DNA of 64,000 nt from Amia ocellicauda (taxonomy: Eukaryota > Chordata > Actinopteri > Amiiformes > Amiidae): contig NC_089858.1 of NCBI RefSeq assembly GCF_036373705.1, forward strand, positions 13,584,001-13,648,000. Reading direction: 5' to 3'. The notes under the pieces are model-generated. The model did no database searches. It saw nothing but the letters and a program-made list of their open reading frames with translations, and had not been told where the DNA came from. The stretch's first letter is position 1. Every line of letters starts with the position of its first letter. This document shows positions 1 to 11,005 of the stretch, one piece after another. A program made the position numbers and the translations under genes.

Positions 1-514
1 GTTTGCATACTATTTTCAAAACTGTTAAATTTAAAGTTCAAAACCTAACCTAACAACACACACAAAAAAATAGATTGCAATTTGCTATGGCTCCTTTTCT
101 CTAAACTCTACACACAAAACCCCAAAACACACACACAACATGCAAAACGTCACACATCTCTTGCAAAAGCAAGCACTTAATTAAACATTTTAACTCTTCT
201 CAAAATGGTGTTTTTGCATCAACACTCTACACACAAACCATCAAATGATTATTTCTTATACACGCCAACTACACACGAATGTGACAAATGTAAAAGACTA
301 CTATCTTGTGTCTTTTGCATGTTCAGTTTGCAGTGGAGTGCACGGCAGTTTGTCATAGCACTCACACGTTCATGTATGTTCACAAATATATACAGTATGT
401 ATGCTTATTCAGTATATATTTACACTATAAACTGAAATGCAAGGGGGGAAAAATAAAATTGATTTCCTTCTCAAATCATTGTATTTTCATCCAGACTTCA
501 GGATGAACAGTAAC

Positions 515-3500
515 AGACAAAGCAAATACAGTAGAAGATAAACAAGTAGGATGGTTACTATAAAGAAAAACAAATTACTGTGCATCCTGTCTCCTATTTG
601 GGTCTGACCACAGCACCTCATCAACAAAGATATTCTCTTTGGCTAAACAACTGGGGAAGTAGCGTATCCAAGCCCTGGCATGCCTCCTCGTCTATGTCAT
701 TACAGGCCTCCTCCATTGCCTGAAGAAGGGGTATGAAGGGGTTTAGAAATGGAGAATTTACAAAGGGACATTTACAATGGTGTCCTATGAGGTTTCTTCC
801 CCTATGTGGCTAGGTTAAAACTGACCTCATCAACGTAGACGAAATCATGATGCTCTGCAGCAGCATCTAGTTCGATAACTCTCTGAAACAGACAAGACAA
901 AACGTTATTGTATGACAGTATGAATAGATATAGAGTAGTCAACATATAGCACAATACAGTATCTGTGTCATCCCCACTCCACAATTCCACTGTTCACCAC
1001 CAGAGGTCTTCATCCCCCGAATTCTAACCTGTCTTTCTCATTCACCAGCATCACTCATCCAATTGACATTCCACAGCACCATGTGCACTTGCAACACTCA
1101 ACCTTTTCCCACAGATCCTGTTTGCCAGCTCTCGACCCTCATCTGTTTCAACTCTTCTTTGCCCCTCCGCACCTGGGTTCGTCCCTCCTGTGTCTGTCAT
1201 TACAGAAGACTTAGACACAATATGGACCCAGCGGAGGCTTCCTGCATCTGTTCGGCTATGGCTACCCAGGATGCACGACTGACCGAACATGACTTTAAGC
1301 TCCAGCAGATCGCGGATGCATTAAAATGCATTCTGCTTCATCTGCCACTGAGCACTGTAGCCAGTTTCTTTTTTATTGCAAAGAAGGATTGGGGGGGCTC
1401 AGGCCATGCATAGATTACTGAGGTCTCAATGACATTACAATCAAATATTGATACCCTCTGCCCTTGGCGTCCATGGCGTTGGAGCAAGTTCAAGGGGCTT
1501 GCTACTTCACCAAGCTGGATCTTTGCAAGTGCTTATAATCTCATACGCATATGCCAGGGAGATGAGTGAAAAACGTGCTTCATTACCCAGTCCGGGCATT
1601 ACGAGTATCTAGTAATGCCCTTTGGTTTGTCAACGCACCCTCAGTGTTTCAGGCATTCATCAATGAGGTCCTGAGAGATTTCTTGCAGTGATTTGTCATA
1701 GTTTACATTGACATTTTAATATTCTCCTCAATGCTGACAGAACATATAGCACATGTACACCAAGTATTAAGCTGCCTGTTGCAAAACGGACTATTTGTGA
1801 AGGGGGAAAAATGCGAGTTTCACCAACGGAGCATCCGGTTTCTAGGGTATGTCATTGATACGCAGGGGGTACACATGGATCACAATAAGGTCAGTGCTGT
1901 CACCAAATGGAACCAGCCACACATGGTCAAAGAGCTCCAGCAATTCCTTGGATTTGCCAACTTATACAGGCGATTTATTCACAACTTCAGCACGGTCGCC
2001 TCACTCCTCACTTCCCTCATGAAGGGGCACAAAGCGCTTTTTGGCCTGGACCACCTCTGCCACCCTGGCGTTTCAACAGTTAAAGACTCTGTTTTCCCCA
2101 TCTTGAAGCACCTGGATCCAGCACTTCCCTTTGTGGTCGAGGTCAACAGCACCTATCATGCCTCCATCATGCATCGTCCCCCCGTTCCCTGGGACATTAT
2201 GGTGCAGATCACTCAAGCCCTCGAATCAGACCCCGCTCTGCCTCAATGCCCAGCTTCTCGAATCTTTGTCCCAGTCTCCATGCGTCCCTGCCTGTTACAT
2301 TGGATACATGCATCTCCAGCTGCCGGGCATCCAGGTATACAGTGCATATTATCCCTTGCGAAGAACACATTCTGGTGGCCCATGATGATCAGGGATGTGA
2401 CTCAGTTCGTCAATGCCTGTGTGTCTTGCGCTCAGTCAAAACCTTCACGACAGCTCCCCACTGGCTTATTGGAACCTCTTCCCATCCCACATTGGCCCTG
2501 GTCCCACATGGCAGTAGACTTCATAACAGATCTACCCAGTTCTCAGGGATACACGGCCATCCTAGTGGCCATCGATCATTTTTCTAAGGCATGTAAACTG
2601 GTGCCCTTGAAGGGGCTTCCAACCGCCCTTGCTACAGCCAAATTTTTGTTTCACCATGTCTTTCGAGTGTATGGTCTGCCCGAAGACATTGTCTCTGACA
2701 GGGGACGGCAATTCACCTCACGTGTCTGGACTGCATTCTGTAAAGCACTTAACATCTCTGTTAGTCTTTCCTCAGGATACCATCCACAGTCAAATGGGCA
2801 GACGGAATGTCTCAATCAGGAGATCGGCCGGTTCCTGTGCTTTTACTGCAGTGACGACCAACAGGACTGGAGTCGGTTTCTGCCTTGGGCGGAATATGCC
2901 CAAAACTCCCTGATCAGCTCCTCCACTGGTCTGTCACCCTTTCAGTATGTCTTAGGGTACCAACTGCCTTTATTTTCAAGGCCAAAGTAGTCGTCAGATG
3001 TTCTGGCAGTGGATGACTGGCTTCATTGCAGCGTGGACCTTTGGCAGAGGGCTCATACGCATCTACAAAGAGCGATACGGCATCAGCGGACGCAAGCCAA
3101 TTGACACAGGCACCCGGCAGAGATCTGGCTCTCTACCAGGGACATCCGCCTCTGTCTTCCTTCAAAAAAGCTCAACCCACGCTTCATCAGCCCCTTTAAG
3201 GTACTGCGCCGCATAAATCCTGTTGCCTACTGGCTACACCTACCTCTGCATTACAGGATCTACCCAACTTTCCATGTGTCCTTATTGAAACCGGTGAACT
3301 CGGACCCTGCGCAGCCTCTCCCTCAGCCGGCTACTTCCAGTGGGACGCTTCCGCCTCCCTTGGATCTCGATGATGGACCAGCTTACTGGGTGAAATCCCT
3401 GCTACACTCCTGTCATCGGGGTGGTCGCCTCCAATATCTGGTCTATTGGGAGGGCTACGGTCTGGAGGAGCAGTCCTGGGTCCCAGCGCACGATGTCTTG

Positions 3501-4760
3501 GACTTGCCAGGATTGGCAATGGAATTGGCCTGTGGTGACATAGGTGTGGAGGGTTTTTCCCCTCTTGTCTGGCAAGGGACAACGTTGCCTGTGATGTGGA
3601 CAAAGTCCTCTGGCCGGACCCAGCACAAAGACATGATGCTGAGGCAGAATGAATCTCTCATTGACTTTGATTTTGCAGTTGCACAACATTTTTGAGTGTA
3701 CTGTAATGTGCTTTTCATTTAGAGTCTTCTTTGTTCTTTGGGCTTTTGGAGTTGGAATACTGTATTTTAGTGCTGAATACACAGACATTCAATACTGTAT
3801 TACTTACAGTACTTACAGTATACATTATATTCACTGTACTAAGTTGTGATTACCATACTTTTTTTTTCAATTACAAAATGCATTTACTATATACTGTAAC
3901 TGCATGCCCTGGACACGGTGTTCTCAATTTTTTGATGTAGTGTCTAAAGAATGCTCTGTAGTGTTTATATATTGACTGGTAGTGTGAATGTTCTAAAAGC
4001 ATTGAGTTTGAGCACCGATTAAATGGTTTTGAGGCAATTAATTTTGCCAGAAGAGTCGGGGGTTTTGTGAATGTAGTTTGAAGATTTGGTTTTGTGATTA
4101 AAGTTTTGAGAAAATGGGTGAAGGTTTCAAATGTGTCATGGCAATTGTGAAACACTGTATTTTACAGTGATGATGTGGTGTTGAAGTTGCTGTTGTTTGC
4201 TATGACCATATTCACTGTGTTGTTGCTGTGAACAGCCCATTTCTTCCTCCATTGAAGGGTCGTCTAGCAATTCTGCAAAAACATGATGTGAATGGTTAGG
4301 GTGCAAGATTTTTCAGTATAAAATTAAATGTTAATGTAGTGCTGTAAGTACAGTAGCATATTATAGAGGGTAGGTTTACTTGCCTATTCTCATTTCAAAA
4401 TGTCCAGATGACGCTTTCTGCAGTGTAGCGGCTCAGGTTGGCTGGACCATCTGCCCAGCCTCCCTGAAACTCAAACCATGGTTGACCACATGGTCAACCA
4501 AAGTGGCCCGGATCTCATCTATGATTGTTCTCCTTCCTCCTCCTCTTGTGTTTAGTGTTTTGCAAAAAGTGTTTTACAATTGCAATCTGAGTGTAAAGCA
4601 AATAATGTGCTTGCAGTTCTGCAGACTTGATCTGAAGATTAATTACATGAGTTAATGGTTTCATTGAGTGTGCCTCAAGTACCACTTTTAGTGTGTAAGT
4701 GATTGTAAATAAACTGTAACTGTTGTGCCAAGCTGCATGTTGGTAAAGAGAACTGTGAGG
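515..4760 (-). mobile_element. IS630-like (Tc1/mariner superfamily) DNA transposon, degenerate and interrupted
   Basis: Minus-strand pieces of one transposase are seen in order. An N-terminal helix-turn-helix region lies at about 4550-4385, including DEIRATLVDHVVNHGLSFRE, with a 1-base frameshift soon after. A second exon lies at about 4270-4160 after a probable intron. The catalytic-domain start FVYVDEVSFNL is at about 870-820 and the C-terminal part AMEEACNDIDEEACQG at about 720-660. Stops and frameshifts show it is dead. The middle is displaced by the gypsy element at about 1-3.7 kb. The outer limits are uncertain because I could not define clean terminal repeats; the sequence at 1-500 (rich in acacacaaa motifs) may be its 3' flank. 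Family assignment rests on the characteristic fish IS630/DDE_3 protein pattern. Confidence 0.6.
1050..3690 (+). mobile_element. Ty3/gypsy chromodomain retrotransposon remnant (no LTRs seen)
   Basis: A decayed pol region reads on the plus strand. A gag-like start MDPAEAS is near 1222. Broken reverse transcriptase follows at about 1490-2040, with several frameshifts and stops before 1731, then the connection motif [16 protein letters not shown]. The RNase H region is largely deleted. The integrase zinc region and core are at about 2290-2990, including [17 protein letters not shown] and the HPQSNGQTE motif typical of the family, followed by frameshifts. A C-terminal chromodomain ([17 protein letters not shown]) is at about 3430-3480. 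It cannot make a functional polyprotein. I found no LTR pair, so its borders are approximate. It sits inside the IS630-like element on the opposite strand. Confidence 0.85.
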
Positions 4761-4829
4761 AGTTTTGAAAAAGTGAACTGTGTGTATGGGAATGGGAAAA
4801 GTGACCATAGTTTACTTCACTGTATTACA

Positions 4830-6210
4830 GTACTATACGATATACATGTACAGACTTTTTCTGTCATCTTCCTTGACCATTTCATTATATCCACCCTGCT
4901 CTGGTGGCCAAGGAAGAGTCTTCAACACTGAACAGGAGGCACCCATTGTAGATACAGTGATTTCAAACAACTCAGTATGTTTGAAGGAGATCCAGACTAC
5001 AAATATACAAGAACATCAAATATTTCAGAATGTACAGTGTCAGTCTGGCAACTACTGACCAGGTCTTGAATCGACAACAACTAAGGATGAAACAGCTGTA
5101 CAGGTACTTGACAGGAACAGTGACAGAGTGAAGGAGAGTCTGTACAGGTCTGGGCTCATCGCAGTGATGAATTTCCTTATTTAATTGCACACAGTTATAA
5201 TGGCTACCCATGTTCATGTTGTGTGTCTCTTGAGGCAAAGATGTCACCACATGTATTCATATATGTGGATGAAGCAGGATTCAATTTGCCCAGAGTGAGC
5301 AGACTTGGGAGGAACATCATTGTTCACAGAGCCACAGTCACTGTTCAGGCCAGAGAGGTGGGAATATTGCCATGTATGCAGCATCTCAAGAGAAGGTGTT
5401 CTTTACTGTTGGCCCATACAATACAGCACACCTAACTGCATTCCCCCACCTCTTGTACAATACAATTGTGCGCCCTGAGGTGAGGCCTGATATGCCAAAC
5501 TTTGTAACAATTACACTTTTGGTTTGTGTGCTTTTTTATGTTATTTCTTTTTTTTTTTTTTGTAACCAGCTTGGTCCTGAGTATCTTCAGAGGACTTGAT
5601 TTATATTTACAATAAAGTATTTCCAGCTGCATTCAATGTATCAAGAACATTACTGTAACTTAATATAGTCAAATCTTTTGTCCAAAGTATTTTTTGCTGT
5701 TGAGTGAAATTGTTTCTGCTTTGTTCTTCTTGATATGAGTCAGAGAAAATTAATACAGCTCATGCTGGGGTGAAAATGTTTACTGACCATTTATGCTTAT
5801 TTTAGAAACAAGCTGAAGAAGACAAAGAGAGCATGTACATGGTTGACCATGTCATATTGATGCTTACAGTTAGTGTTTATTGTGCCATTGTGAACTTTTC
5901 ATTAAATGACAAATGTTATTGTTTTGATGGACTGATTTGAGTTTGTGATGTGTATTTGCTGTTTTCAGTGTCTGAGTGCATTTCGCATAGGATTTGTGTC
6001 ATTTTGACTAAATGTGTTTCAGTTTGGGGCGCAGTATTTGTTTTGAAAAAGTTCATTCTGTTTGGAGAAATGTGCTCAAGCAATCGAGAAAAACTGTAAG
6101 CAAGTTCAAACTTGTAGTAATATGCGATAATGCCATGCCCATTGAAATAGGTAATGTGTGTAACGAAGTGAAGCAAAAAATAACAAGTCTAGATGATTGA
6201 ATTGGCTTTT
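4830..6210 (+). mobile_element. Second IS630-like DNA transposon copy, degenerate, head to head with the first
   Basis: Plus-strand fragments of the same kind of transposase: GRVFNTEQEAPIVDTVISNN at about 4910-4970, a frameshifted linker resembling the family's RQQLRMKQLYR segment at about 5070-5105, then the catalytic start VFIYVDEAGFNL (about 5250-5290) followed by GRNIIVHRATVTV and GPYNTAHLTAF. Several stops and frameshifts break it. The N-terminal half is missing or lost at the junction with the inverted first copy. The AT-rich sequence to about 6210 probably holds its 3' end. It is not functional. Confidence 0.6.
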
Positions 6211-6740
6211 TATTAATATTACCTAATTATTAATACGTATTTTATTAATGCTGAGATACATAAAACAAGCGTTTGGGACAGTCATACAGTCATAATTTGC
6301 AGAGTCTGTTTGGATACACAGCCATCATCATGCAGGTGCAGATTTAAGTATCAGGGATTCAAATCAATGCACAACATTACCTGAACACAAACTACAAGCT
6401 TATTATGAACTGACACACCTCAGACAAAACCTGGCAACACTTGCTTCACTGCATCAGAATAGAGGATTGCACAGCCCTGTAGAAGAAAACATGCAGATTA
6501 AACTTAAATGCACAGTGAGAAAAAGATGGAGCATTGCTCAAGTGTCAGTATGATTGGAAACAATTCAGACCTGGTAGGTTTCACAAAGAGAGCAATGGTT
6601 GTCCTTGAACTGTTTATTTTTGTAGTTGAATTATTTGTTTTTATTTTATTTTCCATTATTATTTTTTTCCAGTACCACCCAAACTCCTATTTCCAGATCA
6701 GGACTATGTAATTATATTGTATTTCAGCTGAGCACACACT
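6211..6740. other. AT-rich spacer without recognised gene
   Basis: No convincing reading frame, splice pattern or known repeat could be recognised here; short frames show no family resemblance. Confidence 0.5.
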
Positions 6741-6749
6741 GGCTCTCCC

Positions 6750-6900
6750 AGTTTCTGTGTGTGCGTGGCATGTGTATATGTGTATGAGTGTGTGTGTGTG
6801 TGTGTTTATGTGTGTGCATGCGCACGTGCCTGTGAGTGTGAGTGCGTGAGTGTATGTGTGTGTATGTGTGTGTGTGGGTGTGTATGTGTGTGTCCTGTAG
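6750..6900 (+). repeat. (TG)n-rich microsatellite
   Basis: An imperfect TG/GTGT dinucleotide tract interrupted by atg and gcacgtg. A mirror-type CA-rich tract lies at about 7125-7200. Frames through it (CVCVCV) are low complexity and not genes. Confidence 0.95.
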
Positions 6901-7021
6901 ATGGTAAGAACTCAGTGAAGAAGGGAAGTGAGAGCAGCATATATTTCAGTGAAGTTGAAGTCCTCTGGCGTTCGCAGGGCTGTGGCAGTGTAAATTAACT
7001 GGATGAATTTCTTCCTCTGTT

Positions 7022-7027
7022 TTTATT
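7022..7027 (-). promoter_or_regulatory. Candidate polyadenylation signal for the GPCR gene
   Basis: AATAAA on the minus strand, about 320 bases past the receptor stop codon. Position fits a short 3' UTR. Not otherwise supported. Confidence 0.4.
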
Positions 7028-7124
7028 TGCACAGAAGAATACAACCGTCTCCAGGCAACAGCCTCACAGTCTTTATAGATGCTGGACTTTCAAATGTCAA
7101 ACACCATGGAAAGCATGCTTAAGT

Positions 7125-7205
7125 GCACGCACACACACACAAACACGCACACATATGAGCACGAGCACACGCACACACACACGCACGCATGCTTGCACGC
7201 ATGCA
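7125..7205 (+). repeat. (CA)n-rich microsatellite
   Basis: Imperfect cacacaca tract with acgc interruptions in the 3' flank of the GPCR gene. Confidence 0.9.
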
Positions 7206-7348
7206 CACTCTAGCCCCTATCTGAATCACACAAGGACAGTTTAGTTTATCCAGGTGCTTTCCACTCTTTCATCTCTGGATCTCTGTACCCACCCCGCTGT
7301 ACATCGAGGTGTTCAGGAGGACACAACCAAACCAAACCAAGACAGCTG

Positions 7349-8395
7349 CTAGGGCGGGGGGGCCGTGGAGTTGGCCACCCTGGTCATGCTCTGGCTGGTG
7401 GTGTCCAGCTCGTTCTCGGTGGGGCTTTGCTCCTCCAGCTGCACGCCTATCTTCCTCATGGAGCTGCGGAAGGCCTTGGTGAACTTCCTGGAGCCATAGC
7501 AGTAGATCAGAGGGTCCAGGCAGCAGTTGGCCCCGGCCAGGATCCATGAGACATAGTAGGCCGTCTCCACGCTCTGCAGCAGGGAGCAGCGGTCTCTGAA
7601 CACCTTCTGGAACACCACGCCCAGGGTCCTGGACACCTCCAGTGGGATAAAGCACAGTGTGAAGATGACCACACATATCGTGATCATGCGCAGGGACTTG
7701 GCCTTGACAGAGCGGCCCTTGGGGGTGCTGCTGTTGACCTTGGAGACGGAGCATGCCAGCAGGCTGTAGCAGGCTAGTGATACTCCGAAGGGCAGCAGGA
7801 AGCACGGCACCAGCAGCACGAAGCCTATGATGTAAGATTCCATCAGCTCCATCTGGAAGACGCTCAGGCACAGCGTGTGGTTTTGGCCGTGCTCTCTGCT
7901 CTCCGCCTGGCTGGTTTTGAACATGAGGAAGAACATCAGCCCCTTGAGCAGCAGCAGCAGCCACACCCCACAGCACAGCTTGCACACAAAGGCCCGGTTC
8001 TTCAGGCGTGAGCGCTGGTTATACAGCACCACAGTCACGTAGCGCTGCATGCTGATCAGGGTGAGGAAGAAGATGCTGCCATCCAGGTGTGTGCTGAGGA
8101 GGAACACCTTCATCTGGCACAGGAACTGCCCAAAAGGCCAGTGGCTGCCCAGAGACAGGTAGAACACCATGAAGGGGGCACTGGGGGTCATGAGAGCATC
8201 GCTCAGAGCCAGGTGGAACTGCAGGATTATGCCCGGGGTCCAGTGGTGCACCCGGAACCAGAACAACCACAAGCTAAAGCAGTTCAGCAGCAACCCACCC
8301 AGGAACACCAGGCAGAGGAACACACTGAGGACCGGGGACTGCGGCTCCACCATGCAGGGCTCTGCAGCACTGTCGTTCCTGACACTGCTGTTCAT
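7349..8395 (-). CDS. Class A (rhodopsin-like) GPCR of the P2Y-like group
   Basis: A 348-residue seven-helix receptor in one main coding exon, acting at the plasma membrane as a G-protein-coupled receptor. N-terminal NSS and NDS are possible N-glycosylation sites. Helix 1 has the LLLN asparagine, helix 2 has LALSDAL, and helix 3 begins after a conserved Cys (FLCQMK) and ends in GSIFFLTLISMQRY, so QRY replaces the usual DRY. Loop 2 carries the partner Cys (TLCLSVF). Helix 6 reads VIFTLCFIP, and helix 7 ends ANCCLDPLIY (DPxxY form). The GSIFFLT/ISxxRY and LDPLIY patterns recall P2Y and related delta-group receptors; the ligand cannot be told and I assign no symbol. A splice acceptor (pyrimidine tract, ctgcag) ends at 8400, four bases before this ATG, so an upstream exon exists; the 12818-12825 exon would join in frame and add four residues. 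Confidence 0.9.
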   Translation of the reverse strand: MNSSVRNDSAAEPCMVEPQSPVLSVFLCLVFLGGLLLNCFSLWLFWFRVHHWTPGIILQFHLALSDALMTPSAPFMVFYLSLGSHWPFGQFLCQMKVFLLSTHLDGSIFFLTLISMQRYVTVVLYNQRSRLKNRAFVCKLCCGVWLLLLLKGLMFFLMFKTSQAESREHGQNHTLCLSVFQMELMESYIIGFVLLVPCFLLPFGVSLACYSLLACSVSKVNSSTPKGRSVKAKSLRMITICVVIFTLCFIPLEVSRTLGVVFQKVFRDRCSLLQSVETAYYVSWILAGANCCLDPLIYCYGSRKFTKAFRSSMRKIGVQLEEQSPTENELDTTSQSMTRVANSTAPPP

Positions 8396-8479
8396 CACTC
8401 TGCAGAGGGAGGGAGTGTGTGAGAGAGGCCCAAGAGAACAAGGGAGACGTTCTGTGCATCTGGGGAGAGAGAGAGGAAA

Positions 8480-8531
8480 AATATTTTATATATATGTATG
8501 TGTGTATATATATATATATATATTTATATAT
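8480..8531. repeat. (TA)n tract at Tc1 insertion point
   Basis: A tatata run directly adjoining the first Tc1 element. Tc1 elements insert at TA, and a second such run (about 9401-9412) separates the two Tc1 copies. Confidence 0.85.
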
Positions 8532-9395
8532 CAGCCATATATGACCACCTGCCTAATATTGTGTAGGTCCCCCTTTTGCCGCCAAAACAGCCCTGAACCG
8601 TCGAGGCATGGACTCCACTAGACCTCTGAAGGTGTGCTGTGGTATCTGGTACCAAGACGTTAGCAGCAGATCCTGTAAGTTGCGAGGTGGGGCCTCCATG
8701 GATCGGACTTGTTTGTCCAGCACATCCCACAGATGCTCGATTGGATTGAGATCTGGGGAATTTGGAGGCCAAGTCAACACCTTGAAGTCGTGATTCATCA
8801 GACCAGGTCACCTTCTTCCATTGCTCCATGGTCCAGTTCTGATACTCACATGCCAATTGTAGGTACTTTTGGCAGTGGAAAGGGGTCAGCATGGGCACCC
8901 TGACTGGTCTGCGGCTACGCAGCCCCATACGCAACAAACTGCGATGCACTGTGTGTTCTGTCACCTTTCTATCAGAACCAGCATTCACTTTTTCAGCAAT
9001 TTGAGCTACAGTAGCTCGTCTGTTGGATCGGACCACACGGGCCAGCCTTCGCTCCCCACGTGCACCTTGGCCGCCCATGACCCTGTCGCCAGTTCACCGC
9101 TTTTCCTTCCTTGGACCACTTTTGACAGGTACTGACCACTGCAGACCGGGAACACCCCACAAGAGCTGCAGTTTTGGAGATGCTCTGACCCAGTCGTCTA
9201 GCCATCACAATTTGGCCCTTGTCAAAGTCGCTCAGATCCTTACGCTGCCCATTTTTCCTGCTTCAAACACATCAACTTTAAGGACAAAATGTTCACTTGC
9301 TGCCTAATATATCCCACCCACTGACAGGTGCCATGATAACGAGATTATCAGTGTTATTCACTTCACCTGTCAGTGGTCATAATGTTATGGCTGAT
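8532..9395 (-). mobile_element. Tc1-like transposon, internally deleted
   Basis: Inverted ends carry cagccata...atgacca at the left and the matching ggtcataatgttatggctg at the right. The minus strand encodes transposase pieces in two frames. The N-terminal paired-type DNA-binding part ([20 protein letters not shown] at about 9200-9140, then the segment with [17 protein letters not shown]) runs to VTWSDES with the first catalytic Asp. It then jumps directly to the C-terminal part [20 protein letters not shown] with the third catalytic residue. The central catalytic core, including the second Asp, is deleted, and a frameshift is also present near 9080. Non-autonomous. Lies in the intron of the GPCR gene. 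Confidence 0.9.
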
Positions 9396-9416
9396 CGGTG
9401 TATATATATATATTTA

Positions 9417-11005
9417 CAGTGTGGGAAAAAAGTATTTGATCCCCTGCTGATTTTGTACGTTTGCACACTGACAAAGAAATGATCAGTCTATAATTTTAAT
9501 GGTAGGTGTATTTTAACAGTGAGAGACAGAATAACAACAATTTTTTTTTTAAAAAAGCATTTCAAAAAAGTTATAAATTGATTTGCATGTTATTGAGGGA
9601 AATAAGTATTTGACCCCTTCGACTTAGTACTTGGTGGCAAAACCCTTGTTGGCAATCACAGAGGTCAGATGTTTCTTGTAGTTGGCCACTTGGTTTGCAC
9701 ACATCTCAGGAGGGATTTTGTCCCACTCCTCTTTGCAGATCCTCTCCAAGTCATTAAGGTTTCGAGGCTGACGTTTGGCAACTCGAACCTTCAGCTCCCT
9801 CCACAGATTTTCTATGGGATTAAGGTCTGGAGACTGGCTAGGCCACTCCAGGACCTTAATGTGCTTCATCTTGAGCCACTCCTTTGTTGCCTTGGCTGTG
9901 TGTTTTTGGTCATTGTCATGCTGGAATACCATCCACGACCCATTTTCAATGCCCTGGCTGAGGGGGAAGGTGGTTCTCACCCAAGATTTGACGGTACATG
10001 GCCCCGTCCATCGTCACTTTGATGCGGTGCAGTTGTCCTGTCCCCTTAGCAGAAAAACACCGCCAAAGCATAATGTTTCCACCTCCATGTTTGACGGTGG
10101 GGATGGTGTTCTTGGGGTCATTCCTCCTCCTCCAAATACAGCGAGTTGAGTTGATGCCAAAGAGCTTGATTTTGGTCTCATCTGACCACAACACTTTCAC
10201 CCAGTTCTCCTCTGAATCATTCAGATGTTCATTGGCAAACTTCAGATGGGCCTGTACATGTGCTTTCTTGAGCAGGGGAACCTTGCGGGCGCTGCAGGAT
10301 TTCAGTCCTTCACGGCGTAGTGTGTTACCAATTGTTTTCTTGGTGACTATGGTCCCAGCCGCCTTGAGATCATTAGCAAGATCCTCCCGTGTAGTTCTGG
10401 GCTGATTCCTCACCGTTCTCATGATCATTGAAACTCCACAAGGTGAGATCTTGCATGGAGCCCCAGACCGAGGGAGACTGACAGATATTTTGTGTTTCTT
10501 CCATTTGCGAATAATCGCACCAACTGTTGTCACCTTCTCACCAAGCTGCTTGGCGATGGTCTTGTAGCCCATTCCAGCCTTGTGTAGGTCTACAATCTTG
10601 TCCCTGACATCCTTGGGCAGCTCTTTGGTCTTGGCCATGGTGGAAAGTTTGGAATCTGATTGATTGATTGCTTCTGTGGACAGGTGTCTTTTATACAGGT
10701 AACGAGCTGAGATTAGGAGCACTCCCTTTAAGAGAGTGCTCCTAATCTCAGCTCGTTACCTGTATAAAAGACACCTGGGAGCCAGAAATCTTGCTGATTG
10801 ATAGGGGATCAAATACTTATTTCCCTCATTAACATGCAAATCAATTTATTACTTTTTTGAAATGCGTTTTTCAGGATTTGTTTGTTGTTATTCTGTCTCT
10901 CACTGTTAAAATACACCTACCATTAAAATTATAGACTGATCATTTCTTTGTCAGTGGGCAAACGTACAAAATCAGCAGGGGATCAAATACTTTTTTCCCT
11001 CACTG
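9417..11005 (-). mobile_element. Near-complete Tc1-like transposon with about 200-bp IR/DR ends
   Basis: 1,589 bp from CAGTG to CACTG, flanked by TA. The inverted ends are about 200 bp and each holds an outer and an inner copy of the box aagtatttgatcccc, the IR/DR layout of fish Tc1 elements. The minus-strand transposase starts at the ATG at 10638 ([17 protein letters not shown]) and ends at 9624 (ANKGFATKY). The paired-type HTH, AT-hook-like linker, WSDETKI (first Asp), [11 protein letters not shown] (second Asp) and DLNPIENLW (Glu, DD34E spacing) are all present. One frameshift between 9946 and 9980 breaks the frame just before the second Asp, so this copy is probably inactive. It lies in the GPCR intron beside the other Tc1 element. 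Confidence 0.95.
10686..10773. repeat. Near-perfect palindrome in Tc1 5' region with TATA motif on both arms
   Basis: Arms of about 36 bases (cttttatacaggtaacgagc...) surround a short centre ctttaag. Each arm contains TATAAAAG, one pointing at the transposase gene and the other at the terminal repeat. The same palindrome is at 30659-30747 in the second copy, with the centre inverted as expected from opposite orientation. Inferred role: core promoter of the transposase, possibly bidirectional. Confidence 0.85.

Noticed and set aside
6759-6998. Open frame of CVCVCV repeats
   Set aside because: Produced by a (TG)n microsatellite; no family resemblance.
7269-7985. 238-residue frame in the receptor region
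   Set aside because: Shadow frame of the GPCR exon; Gly/Ala/Gln-rich with no helices.
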